From: Dehalococcoidia bacterium
GTDB taxonomy: Bacteria; Chloroflexota; Dehalococcoidia; UBA3495
Direction of reading: 5' to 3'
NCBI GenBank assembly: GCA_002730485.1
Contig: PCAH01000153.1
Span: 1-22,668 of the forward strand
DNA length: 22,668 bases
Positions 1 through 6,516 of the stretch are shown in pieces. The first letter of the stretch is position 1, and every line of letters begins with the position of its first letter. The position numbers and the translations under genes are program-made. The notes under the pieces are model-generated. The model did no database searches and was not told where the DNA came from. It saw nothing but the letters and a program-made list of their open reading frames with translations.

Positions 1-312
1 ATGTGGCGGGCCAAGAACACCGACACCTTCAAGCCCATGGGCCCTTGGATCGTCACCGACCTGAACCCGGACGACTTCCACGTGGTAATCAAGGTCAACG
101 ACCGGATCGTTGGTGAGTACGACGTTGCCACGGCCATCTTTGGCGTGCGCACGTTCATCAGTAAGATGAGTGGGTACCTGACTTTGGTGCCCGGCGACGT
201 TCTGTGGATGGGAACCGACGGCGCAACTGAGAACATGGTTGACGGCGACGTCTGCACCATCTCCATCAACGACATCGGCACCCTAACAAACAAAGTAAAC
301 TGGCAAAAATAG
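1..312 (+). CDS. Fumarylacetoacetate hydrolase (FAH) family protein, C-terminal part
   Basis: The frame is open from the first base, so the gene begins outside the window and the ATG at position 1 is probably internal. The 103 visible residues match the C-terminal half of the FAH fold: the segment DTFKPMGPWIVT, then VNDRIVGEYD, and the closing GDVLWMGTDGA followed by DGDVCTISINDIGTLTN, which corresponds to the family's usual GTP-x-G and 'I-x-GIGxLxN' ending. FAH-family enzymes are metal-dependent hydrolases, decarboxylases or isomerases acting on diketo or acylpyruvate compounds, often late in aromatic catabolism. The Glu/Glu/Asp metal ligands lie upstream and cannot be checked, so the reaction cannot be named. 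A strong hairpin terminator follows the stop codon. Confidence 0.85.
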   Translation: MWRAKNTDTFKPMGPWIVTDLNPDDFHVVIKVNDRIVGEYDVATAIFGVRTFISKMSGYLTLVPGDVLWMGTDGATENMVDGDVCTISINDIGTLTNKVNWQK

Positions 313-345
313 CTGCACAGCAGCGTTTCCTGGGGCAGACCTATC

Positions 346-390
346 AGAGTTGCCTTCCCCATTTATGGCGTGGAAGGCAACTCTTTCATT
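346..390 (+). terminator. Rho-independent terminator after the FAH-family gene
   Basis: A 13-bp perfect stem pairs AGAGTTGCCTTCC (346-358) with GGAAGGCAACTCT (372-384) around a 13-nt loop, followed by TTTCATTT. It begins about 33 nt after the stop codon of the FAH-family gene. The minus-strand side lacks a T-run, so it probably serves mainly the plus-strand gene, although it could also slow transcription arriving from the convergent CMD gene. Confidence 0.75.
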
Positions 391-392
391 TA

Positions 393-770
393 CTACTTGT
401 CCAGGCCGATTCCAGTCTCGGCGCTCCAAGCTTGGAGGCCACGGCGATAGGCCAGCGCTCCCATGGGCATGATCACGCACTGCATGGCCTCCAACACCTC
501 CATGGGTGAGGCGCCTTCCTGGATGGCCACGTGGATGTGGGCCTGAATCTGGTCGACGTCGGCCTTCAGAGCAGCTTCCACGGCCACCTGCAGCAGTTCC
601 TTGGTCTTGCGGTCCAGCAAGCGCTGTCCGGTGTAGGTGGCGTCGATGAACTGGTTGTAGGCGGTTACCCAGTCGATATCCACCTCTGCCATGATCCGGT
701 GCATCTCAAGGGAGTAACCCCGGTTCTCTGAGATCCTCTTCAGCATTTCCTCTTTTGTTTCTTCAGGCAT
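393..770 (-). CDS. Carboxymuconolactone decarboxylase (CMD) family protein lacking redox cysteines
   Basis: This 125-residue protein has the all-helical CMD/AhpD-like length and layout. The segment LLDRKTKELLQVAVEAAL leads into the active-site helix, and AHIHVAIQEGAS (about residues 77-88) follows. Where peroxidase members carry CxxC, this one reads DVDQIQ, so it keeps the histidine region but has no redox cysteines and is unlikely to be an AhpD-type peroxidase; a decarboxylase or lactone-type activity fits better, but the substrate is unknown. I place the start at 770 rather than the ATG at 776, because AAGGAG lies 7 nt before 770 but almost touches 776. It is divergent from the methyltransferase gene and convergent with the FAH-family gene. 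Confidence 0.8.
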   Translation of the reverse strand: MPEETKEEMLKRISENRGYSLEMHRIMAEVDIDWVTAYNQFIDATYTGQRLLDRKTKELLQVAVEAALKADVDQIQAHIHVAIQEGASPMEVLEAMQCVIMPMGALAYRRGLQAWSAETGIGLDK

Positions 771-797
771 TGTCATACTCCTTGTTTAATATTTTGG

Positions 798-1577
798 TTG
801 ATTTCAAATCCAATTGCGGTGGGCGAATTGTACTGCCTAGGAAGTCATGCCACCAGTACGCCAGAGGTGAAGCCAAAGCCCGTGTTACAATTCGCCAATC
901 CTGCCTGGACGCCCGATTCCAGGCCGTATGGAGGTGTCACCACGGAGTCTAGATTCGCACCCGAATATTTCCAGCGAGAGGACGAAGAGGACGACAGAAT
1001 CTTCTACCAGTCCCCGCGCCTGGTGGTACATATAGACCAAGGGGCCATCGCGGCCATCAGTGATTTTTTCAAGTCGCAGATACCAGAGAACGCAGAAATC
1101 CTCGACCTGATGAGTAGTTGGCGCACCCATTGGCCAGCCGACCACCCCAAGGAAAAGATGGTCGGCCTGGGCCTGAATCAGGTCGAATTAAAAGAGAATC
1201 CAGACCTGGATGAATTTGTTGTTCACGACGTGAACAAAGATTTGGAACTGCCATTTGAAGACGAATCGTTCGATGCGGTGGTGATCACGGTCTCGGCCCA
1301 ATACCTGACCAGCCCCATCGAAACCTTTGCCCAGGTGAACCGGATATTGCGGCCAGGCGGGACCTTTATCGTCAGTTTTTCCAACCGCATGTTCGGAACC
1401 AAGGCGGTGCTAATCTGGCGCAACTCCACAGACCGCGGCCGGGTGGACCTGGTGGGCACCTACATGGAAGCCGCCGGTAATCTTGAAGACATCCAGGCGG
1501 CTTTCCTCAACCCGCAAACCAGCCCGCCCAACGACCCCATGTACGCCGTCTACAGTCGCAAAGCCAAGCCCGCCTAG
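798..1577 (+). CDS. Class I SAM-dependent methyltransferase (Methyltransf_11 type)
   Basis: The coding frame runs up to 259 residues. It carries a modified motif I, AEILDLMSSWRTHWP (about residues 99-113), an acidic loop VVHDVNKDLELPF before the motif IV region FDAVVITVSAQYLTSPIE, and the family signature ILRPGGTFIVSFSNRMF. This arrangement, including ILDLMSSW in place of a glycine-rich loop, belongs to a conserved bacterial group of uncharacterised methyltransferases. The substrate is unknown. The start is uncertain: 798 is a TTG with no ribosome binding site and lies only 27 bp from the divergent CMD start. GTG codons at 867 and 882 are alternatives, and the recognisable protein only begins near TTESRFAPEYF (about 938). 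The true protein may therefore be around 210-230 residues. Confidence 0.8.
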   Translation: MISNPIAVGELYCLGSHATSTPEVKPKPVLQFANPAWTPDSRPYGGVTTESRFAPEYFQREDEEDDRIFYQSPRLVVHIDQGAIAAISDFFKSQIPENAEILDLMSSWRTHWPADHPKEKMVGLGLNQVELKENPDLDEFVVHDVNKDLELPFEDESFDAVVITVSAQYLTSPIETFAQVNRILRPGGTFIVSFSNRMFGTKAVLIWRNSTDRGRVDLVGTYMEAAGNLEDIQAAFLNPQTSPPNDPMYAVYSRKAKPA

Positions 1578-1592
1578 AAAGTCGGATGAATC

Positions 1593-1632
1593 GTCCCTTC
1601 CCCCTGCAAGGGGGAAGGTTAGGATGGGGGCG
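1593..1632. repeat. Palindromic intergenic repeat overlapping the end of the MFS gene
   Basis: A perfect 10-bp inverted repeat, CCTTCCCCCT (1596-1605) and AGGGGGAAGG (1609-1618), with a 3-nt loop is followed by TTAGGATGGGGG. It lies between the convergent methyltransferase and MFS genes. The pattern of a C/G-rich hairpin followed by GGTTAGGATGGGGG resembles small dispersed repeats common at gene ends in many bacterial genomes. It also supplies the TAA stop and the last codons of the MFS gene. It may act as a transcript-end hairpin, although it has no T-run. A degenerate relative is present at 12788-12825. Confidence 0.55.
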
Positions 1633-2989
1633 ACCCGCTAAAACCCGGCTCCAACACAGGCTCTGCCGTTTCGCTCTCTTGCGGCAGCGGCCCTGGCGGG
1701 GTTGCCGCCAGCACCATCACGGCGGCCACTGCCACGACGATGCCAAACATGGTGAAGGGAACCCGATAACCGCCGGTGGCATCAAACATGAACCCGGCGA
1801 CAGTCGGCCCCATGGCCTGACCGCCGATCTGGGCTGGCAGGGTCAGTCCGCGGATGCTGCCCAGATGCGGTCTGCCGTAATAATCAGCCCAGGTCAGCCG
1901 CAGCAGCAGATGTATCCCACCCACGCCTGCTCCCAACAGGAACCCCATCGGCAACCCAACCAGCAACGTACCGCTGTATCCGGTCCCGATCGCCCCCACG
2001 GCCATTACCCCTCCGGCTACCGCCAACAGGAACCTCAGCGGCACCCTCCTAGCCCAGAACGACCAGAATAGACCGCCAGGCACCTGGCCAAAGGCAAAGA
2101 CACTGGCGGTGATTGCCGCCAGGCGGATGTCCACACCCTGGCCAATGTAATGGGGCACCTGGTGCAGGCTGACTCCAGCCTGAACCACAAACCCAAACAC
2201 CGAGAATATGGCCAGTATCCAAAAGGCACGTGTCCGTAACGCCTGCCGCACGGTGTAATTGTTCTCGGCAATTTGGGATACCGGCTCTGGTTCGGCGACG
2301 GCGGATACCGTCTCCGGGACCTGTTGCTGCCGAATCCTAGCCTGGCCTTTGGCTGGGTCTGGCTCCAGACCCATATCCTCGGGTCGCCGCGCCATCAGCA
2401 TCAGGACGGGGATTATGCCGGTGCTGATGGTGAATATGCCCAGGGCCAGCCAGGCCGTCCGCCAGCCCCAACCGTTGATCATCACCTGGGCAACCACCGG
2501 GAAGATGGTCAACCCGATGGACTGGATGATCCCCATGTAGGCCAACGCCGAGGGCCTACGCCGGATGAACCAGTTGCTTACCGCCGTTGAAGTACCGAGT
2601 TCCAAGGGTGCGGAGAACACAGCCCTGCCAGGCACATACATGGCGTAAAACGACCAGACCGGGGAAGTAAGGGAGAGACCAATGGCGCAGATTCCCACGA
2701 CACCTGCCGAGGCCGCGAGCATGATGCCAGAGCCATAGCGGTCCACCAGCCGACCCGCAAACGGTGAGACCAGTAGCCCAAATACGGCGCCGAGACTGAC
2801 AGCGCCGGAGAACTGACCCCGCGACCAACCAAACTCGTCGGTCATGGGCACCACAAACACGGAGAGGGTTGCGACTGCCATCACTGGCCGCGACCCGAAG
2901 CTGGGCACGGAGGCGGCAAACAATATCACCCAACCGTAGTAGAAGGGCAAACGCTGAGCCAGCCCGGCGCGAAGCCTGGAGAAGCTCAC
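1619..2989 (-). CDS. MFS transporter, OFA/monocarboxylate-like
   Basis: A 456-residue, 12-helix major facilitator protein. The N-terminal FYYGWVILFAASVPSFG is typical of the oxalate/formate and monocarboxylate porter branch. The loop between helices 2 and 3 carries the MFS motif GRLVDRYGSG, and a charged central loop (about residues 195-245, RRPEDMGLEPDP onwards) separates the two six-helix halves. It probably moves an organic anion across the inner membrane. The start is a GTG with only a weak upstream GTAAGG. It lies 93 bp downstream of the CMD pair on the same strand and is probably the last gene of the operon that starts at 6298, which suggests it imports or exports the substrate of that pathway. 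The last residues (SPPS) and the stop codon are encoded by a dispersed repeat. Confidence 0.85.
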   Translation of the reverse strand: MSFSRLRAGLAQRLPFYYGWVILFAASVPSFGSRPVMAVATLSVFVVPMTDEFGWSRGQFSGAVSLGAVFGLLVSPFAGRLVDRYGSGIMLAASAGVVGICAIGLSLTSPVWSFYAMYVPGRAVFSAPLELGTSTAVSNWFIRRRPSALAYMGIIQSIGLTIFPVVAQVMINGWGWRTAWLALGIFTISTGIIPVLMLMARRPEDMGLEPDPAKGQARIRQQQVPETVSAVAEPEPVSQIAENNYTVRQALRTRAFWILAIFSVFGFVVQAGVSLHQVPHYIGQGVDIRLAAITASVFAFGQVPGGLFWSFWARRVPLRFLLAVAGGVMAVGAIGTGYSGTLLVGLPMGFLLGAGVGGIHLLLRLTWADYYGRPHLGSIRGLTLPAQIGGQAMGPTVAGFMFDATGGYRVPFTMFGIVVAVAAVMVLAATPPGPLPQESETAEPVLEPGFSGSPPS

Positions 2990-3082
2990 CTTACGGCCAG
3001 ATATCGGTGTACGAAGTTATTTCTGCAACCGGGTATTCCGTCACGCGAACACATGCAGAATAGGACCACCGATTCCGCGAAC

Positions 3083-3661
3083 TTACTCCTGAGGATGGGG
3101 TTCCCCCAGAACGTGCATCAACCGGTTTGCCCAGGCGAATATCGACGCCGACAGTGTCAGGTCGAATATCTCATCCATACCCAGTCCGTTCCCGACCATA
3201 TGTTCAACGTCGGCCTTGTCAGCCTCAGACGGGCATTGCGAAAGCTTGGTGGCAAAGTTGAGCATCGCCTTTTGACGGTCGTCGATATCAGCGTCTTCAC
3301 GATCGGCAAAGATGCGGTCCATCACCGCCTCGTCTTTAGTCAATTGGTTGTAGCGGTTGGCATGGACCGCCGCGCAGTAGATACATTCGTTGACCACCGA
3401 CGCCGCCACCGCGCCGAACTCGGTCTCCGCCCGGGAGAGACCGCCGTGGTGATACATGATGCCGTTGAACAGAGGCGTGCGCTGTTGCAGGGTTTCCGGG
3501 TCCAGGGCTAGTACGAGGGTGTAATTCCCGATCTTGGTATCGGAGACCGTGACTTTCATAGCCTCCAGTTGCTCATCTGTGGCGTTTTCCAGCACCACCG
3601 GGGTGACCCGTGGCTCCCAGAACGGAATTACCGTTGTAAAGTCCTTAATCGGCTCGCTCAT
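3083..3661 (-). CDS. Alkylhydroperoxidase-like CMD protein (peroxidase-related, Avi_7169-type)
   Basis: A 192-residue protein with an AhpD-like active site: ECIYCAAVH puts cysteines at about residues 93 and 96 and a histidine at 100, the CxxC-xxx-H arrangement used for thiol redox chemistry in AhpD relatives. The length and N-terminal extension match the 'uncharacterised peroxidase-related enzyme' group. The start is an ATG with GGAGG seven bases upstream. The ATG overlaps the stop codon of the preceding gene (ATGA), so the two are translationally coupled. Pairing of this redox-active type with a cysteine-free CMD protein recurs in bacteria, to my knowledge as the Avi_7169/Avi_7170 families. 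The physiological substrate is not known; peroxide reduction is a family-based guess. Confidence 0.82.
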   Translation of the reverse strand: MSEPIKDFTTVIPFWEPRVTPVVLENATDEQLEAMKVTVSDTKIGNYTLVLALDPETLQQRTPLFNGIMYHHGGLSRAETEFGAVAASVVNECIYCAAVHANRYNQLTKDEAVMDRIFADREDADIDDRQKAMLNFATKLSQCPSEADKADVEHMVGNGLGMDEIFDLTLSASIFAWANRLMHVLGEPHPQE

Positions 3662-4146
3662 GCTACCTCCGCCATCAACCTCAGACTCTGGACCACCCTG
3701 ATCTGATAACTGACAAAGGCGATCAACTGGGACAACCGGACTATGTCCGGGTCATTCATCCCCACAGATTGCAGGGCGGCCACATCTCCCGCCACTGCTG
3801 TCTTGGGATTGGTGGTGATCAAGTCTGTGTGCCGGATGATCGCTCTAAGCCGGGAGTCACTGCCGCCGTCAAACGCAGGGTCGGACAGGGCTTGGCTGCC
3901 GTCGCCGAAAAGACCCTCGTAATGTGTCGCCAGCACCTGATCGTTATTCAGCTTGGCCATGCGACAGGCCAGACCGGCCCGCTCGGAGTAAGACAACCCA
4001 CCGTAGTTTTTCGGCCTCAGGGAAGCTTCATGGGAGTTCTCCGTCAATTCCATGAGGTCGGCGCGACCGGAAAATACGCTCGCCAATTTACTATCAGAGG
4101 TTATCCCCGCTGCTTTGGCGACCACAGTCTGAAATATATCCAACAT
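3658..4146 (-). CDS. CMD-domain protein, Avi_7170-like partner of the peroxidase-related protein
   Basis: This protein of about 162 residues has recognisable CMD-family features (LSYSERAGLACRMAKLNND, and VGMNDPDIVRLSQLIAFVSYQ near the end) but no CxxC in the active-site region. It overlaps the next gene by four bases and is likely to be its structural or functional partner, perhaps in a hetero-oligomer of AhpD-like folds. The open frame extends to a TTG at 4155. I prefer the ATG at 4146 or the TTG at 4143, because GGAGG sits directly upstream of these and nothing resembling a ribosome binding site precedes 4155. It lies 40 bp after the thiamine-diphosphate enzyme gene in the same orientation. 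The biochemical role is unknown. Confidence 0.72.
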   Translation of the reverse strand: MLDIFQTVVAKAAGITSDSKLASVFSGRADLMELTENSHEASLRPKNYGGLSYSERAGLACRMAKLNNDQVLATHYEGLFGDGSQALSDPAFDGGSDSRLRAIIRHTDLITTNPKTAVAGDVAALQSVGMNDPDIVRLSQLIAFVSYQIRVVQSLRLMAEVA

Positions 4147-4186
4147 GTCCTCCAAGTCTAATGCAGGATTAGTTCTAATAAGACAG

Positions 4187-5857
4187 CTATATGGAGCCGT
4201 CGATAACGATGTCCAGCACTGCCGGTTTTCCCGAAGCCAAAGCCCGCTCCAGGGCTGGCCCTATCTCTGCCGGGTCGGTGATCCGCTCCCCGTGGACGCC
4301 CATACCTCCGGCAATCGCAGAAACGTGGAACGGCGTGGGGAAGTCGGAGAATGGGAGGTTCTCTCCGGCGGTTTCTGTCATCTGGAGGATATCCCGTTGG
4401 TAAACGTCAAAGTTCACCTTCAGGATCCGGTACATGCCATTATTACAGATGACGAAGACGCACGGGATGTTGTCGTTGGCCGCCGTCCAAAGTCCCTGGA
4501 CGGTCATCATGGCGCTGCCGTCTCCGATGATGCCGATCACCGGTCTGTCCGGGTGGGCCACCTGGACGCCCATGGTAGCGCCGATACCCCCGCCGATGGC
4601 CTGGCCCCGGAAAGCGCGAAGGTCGCCCCGTTTCTTGCCCTGGAAGTAATGGCGCATGGTGGCTCGGTTGCTAATTGAGTCGTCGACGACTATGGCATTG
4701 TCAGGAATGGCGGCTGCCAGTTCTGACATCATCCGCGCCGGAGACATAGGCTTGCTGTCCCAGTCCTCAGTTACCGATTCTTCAAATGCCGCCCGTTTTT
4801 CAGCCGCAGCGGCCACCACGCCAATCTTGCGACCGTCAATCTCGTTTTCTAACTCAGGCGTGAGTTTGGGCTTGATTCCGGCAATCAACTCCTCAATGCC
4901 TAGTCGGCAGTGAGAGACGATTCCAACATCTGTCGGTTCAGACCTTCCCGCTCGACCGGGAATCGGGTCGATGTGGATTAGCTTGGTGTTCTCTTCCAGG
5001 ATCACATCACCCCAGTAGAACAACTCGTCCATGGCATCCATGCCAATGGCCAAGACCAGGTCTTTGTCCTTCAAAATCTCACGCCCACCAGGAGTGCGGA
5101 GAGTATGGTTGCCAAAGAACTGAGGGTGCATGGTTGGGAAAGCCACCTCTGCGCCCCGAGACTGATAGACCGGGAACCCCATCAATTCGGCCAGTTCCAC
5201 GGCGGCGTCGTTGGCGTGGTCCTCGGATACCCGGTCACCCACCATCATCATGGGGTTCTTGGCGGCCATGATCAGGGACACAGCTTCTTTAATGCCCTTA
5301 GTGTCCGGTCGGTAGGAGTCGTGCATCTTGTTGGAGGGAACGATGTTCATCTCAGCCTCGGCCTCAAGGGCGTTGGCGGAGAAACCCACATAGACCGGGC
5401 CCTTGGGATGGCTATTGGCCTCGTGGAACGCGCGTCGCAGCACTGATGGAATGGCATCGGCCAAATCCAACTCCACCGACCACTTGGTCACCGGGCGGAC
5501 CAGTTCAGCCAGGTCGGTCATGGTCTCGTTGACCTTTCGGGCGTCATAGTTGGCCGACATCACCACCATTGGCGTTCCGGTGTTGAGAGCGTCCAGCATC
5601 AGGCAGATGCCGTTGGCCAGGCCGCTGTCCACGTGGAGCATGACACATGACGCTGTCTCCGTTGACCTGGCGTAAGACTCTCCCATGCCCACAGCAACGC
5701 TTTCCTGTAGTGTGAGGAAGTATTGGAATTCAGGGTAGTCACCCAGCATGTCCATTATCGGGCCTTCACTGGTCCCGGGATTGCCGAAGATGTGCTTCAC
5801 ACCTTCTGCTTTTAACATCTCCAATACAGCCTGTTTGCCGGTCATCATTTGAGCCAT
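4187..5857 (-). CDS. Thiamine-diphosphate-dependent enzyme, benzoylformate decarboxylase / acetolactate synthase-like
   Basis: A full-length 556-residue member of the ThDP decarboxylase family with N-terminal, central and C-terminal domains. It has GNPGTSEGP near residues 26-34, the catalytic glutamate in LQESVAVG (Glu52) that activates the cofactor, and the ThDP/Mg2+ motif GDGSAMMTVQGLW... ending in CNN (about residues 445-473). His75 in LHVDSGLANG aligns with the active-site histidine of benzoylformate decarboxylase; the serine of that enzyme's GNPGSNE motif is replaced by threonine. This suggests decarboxylation or carboligation of a 2-oxo acid, perhaps aromatic or branched, rather than biosynthetic acetolactate synthase. 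No regulatory subunit gene lies next to it. The ATG start has GGAAGG about 11 bases upstream. It sits between the VOC gene and the CMD pair. Confidence 0.85.
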   Translation of the reverse strand: MAQMMTGKQAVLEMLKAEGVKHIFGNPGTSEGPIMDMLGDYPEFQYFLTLQESVAVGMGESYARSTETASCVMLHVDSGLANGICLMLDALNTGTPMVVMSANYDARKVNETMTDLAELVRPVTKWSVELDLADAIPSVLRRAFHEANSHPKGPVYVGFSANALEAEAEMNIVPSNKMHDSYRPDTKGIKEAVSLIMAAKNPMMMVGDRVSEDHANDAAVELAELMGFPVYQSRGAEVAFPTMHPQFFGNHTLRTPGGREILKDKDLVLAIGMDAMDELFYWGDVILEENTKLIHIDPIPGRAGRSEPTDVGIVSHCRLGIEELIAGIKPKLTPELENEIDGRKIGVVAAAAEKRAAFEESVTEDWDSKPMSPARMMSELAAAIPDNAIVVDDSISNRATMRHYFQGKKRGDLRAFRGQAIGGGIGATMGVQVAHPDRPVIGIIGDGSAMMTVQGLWTAANDNIPCVFVICNNGMYRILKVNFDVYQRDILQMTETAGENLPFSDFPTPFHVSAIAGGMGVHGERITDPAEIGPALERALASGKPAVLDIVIDGSI

Positions 5858-5902
5858 TGAAATAAACCTTCCATCCAGTATCTATAGAATTCTTGCGGTG
5901 AG

Positions 5903-6298
5903 TTACGGGGCCGCTTGTACCAACTCGATGATCACATCATCCGGGCCTTCTATGTAGGCCAACTTGATCCCTTGGGGAGTCACCGTCAGCGGCAGCACCA
6001 CGCGGATGCCCTCAGCCTCAAATCTAGCCATCTCTGATTCCAGATCTTCCACATGGAAACCAAAGTGCTCCAATCCCAGGCGGTTTAGCTCGGGAACTGC
6101 TCGCTCCGGCGAGGAATTCGGGGGCTGGGATGAGATGTTCAGCCTGGTTGGGCCGCCCACCTGCATACCGATGGTGATGGTGCCTGGCATGACCTCACGC
6201 TCGGAAACGATCTTGGCATTGAATATTTTCTCGTACCATAATGCTGACTCTTTGGGGTCTTTGGCCCTGATGTGGACGTGGTTGATGGCGTAATCCAT
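5903..6298 (-). CDS. VOC (glyoxalase/bleomycin resistance) superfamily protein
   Basis: A 131-residue single-domain protein with two beta-alpha-beta-beta-beta repeats. Likely metal ligands are His7 (INHVHIRAKD), His78 (GLEHFGFHV) and Glu125 (VIIELVQ), giving a typical VOC metal site when two subunits pair. The start is set at 6298 rather than 6322 because AAGGAG lies 8 bases before this ATG. VOC proteins include glyoxalases, epimerases, dioxygenases and resistance proteins; nothing here singles out one reaction. It is the first gene of the probable minus-strand operon, 45 bp before the decarboxylase gene, and so likely acts on an intermediate of the same pathway. Confidence 0.82.
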   Translation of the reverse strand: MDYAINHVHIRAKDPKESALWYEKIFNAKIVSEREVMPGTITIGMQVGGPTRLNISSQPPNSSPERAVPELNRLGLEHFGFHVEDLESEMARFEAEGIRVVLPLTVTPQGIKLAYIEGPDDVIIELVQAAP

Positions 6299-6366
6299 GG
6301 CGCTTCTCCTTGTCGGCCACACTCATAAGCCCTTGGGGCTGTGATGGCTGTTTGCTTTACGTCGAA

Positions 6367-6396
6367 ATATTAGCTTCGGCGAGCAACCCTTGTCCA
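6367..6396 (-). promoter_or_regulatory. Candidate sigma-70 promoter of the VOC-decarboxylase-CMD-MFS operon
   Basis: On the minus strand TGGACA (6396-6391) and TAATAT (6372-6367) are separated by 18 bp. They lie about 70 bases before the VOC start codon. A small hairpin, AGCCC-TTG-GGGCT (6328-6340), lies in the presumed leader. This is a consensus match only; no operator was recognised. Confidence 0.4.
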
Positions 6397-6460
6397 CCAT
6401 CAAGCCCATGCTAACCCTGAACCGACTCCTCAATGCCACCGTGCTCAGGCTCGATATTTA

Positions 6461-6490
6461 TTGGCATGTGCATTTGGAAGATTGTATACT
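6461..6490 (+). promoter_or_regulatory. Candidate sigma-70 promoter of nadE
   Basis: TTGGCA (6461-6466) and TATACT (6485-6490) are 18 bp apart. Transcription would begin near 6497, leaving a leader of about 20 nt that contains the GAGG ribosome binding site (6507-6510) and then the ATG at 6517. This agreement supports both the promoter and the chosen start codon. Confidence 0.55.
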
Positions 6491-6516
6491 CGGCTCAACC
6501 CCGCACGAGGATTTAC

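Noticed and set aside
3053..4678. Long plus-strand open frames at 3053-3511, 3769-4161 and 4145-4678
   Set aside because: They are antisense to well-supported CMD and ThDP-enzyme genes, lack ribosome binding sites and resemble no known protein.
4187..5857. ThDP enzyme as biosynthetic acetolactate synthase (ilvB)
   Set aside because: No ilvN or ilvC neighbour, GNPGTSEGP and His75 match the benzoylformate decarboxylase branch better, and the setting is catabolic.
6433..6516. Upstream extension of nadE to 6433
   Set aside because: The extra 28 residues do not match the family, they overlap the candidate promoter, and the ATG at 6517 has its own ribosome binding site.
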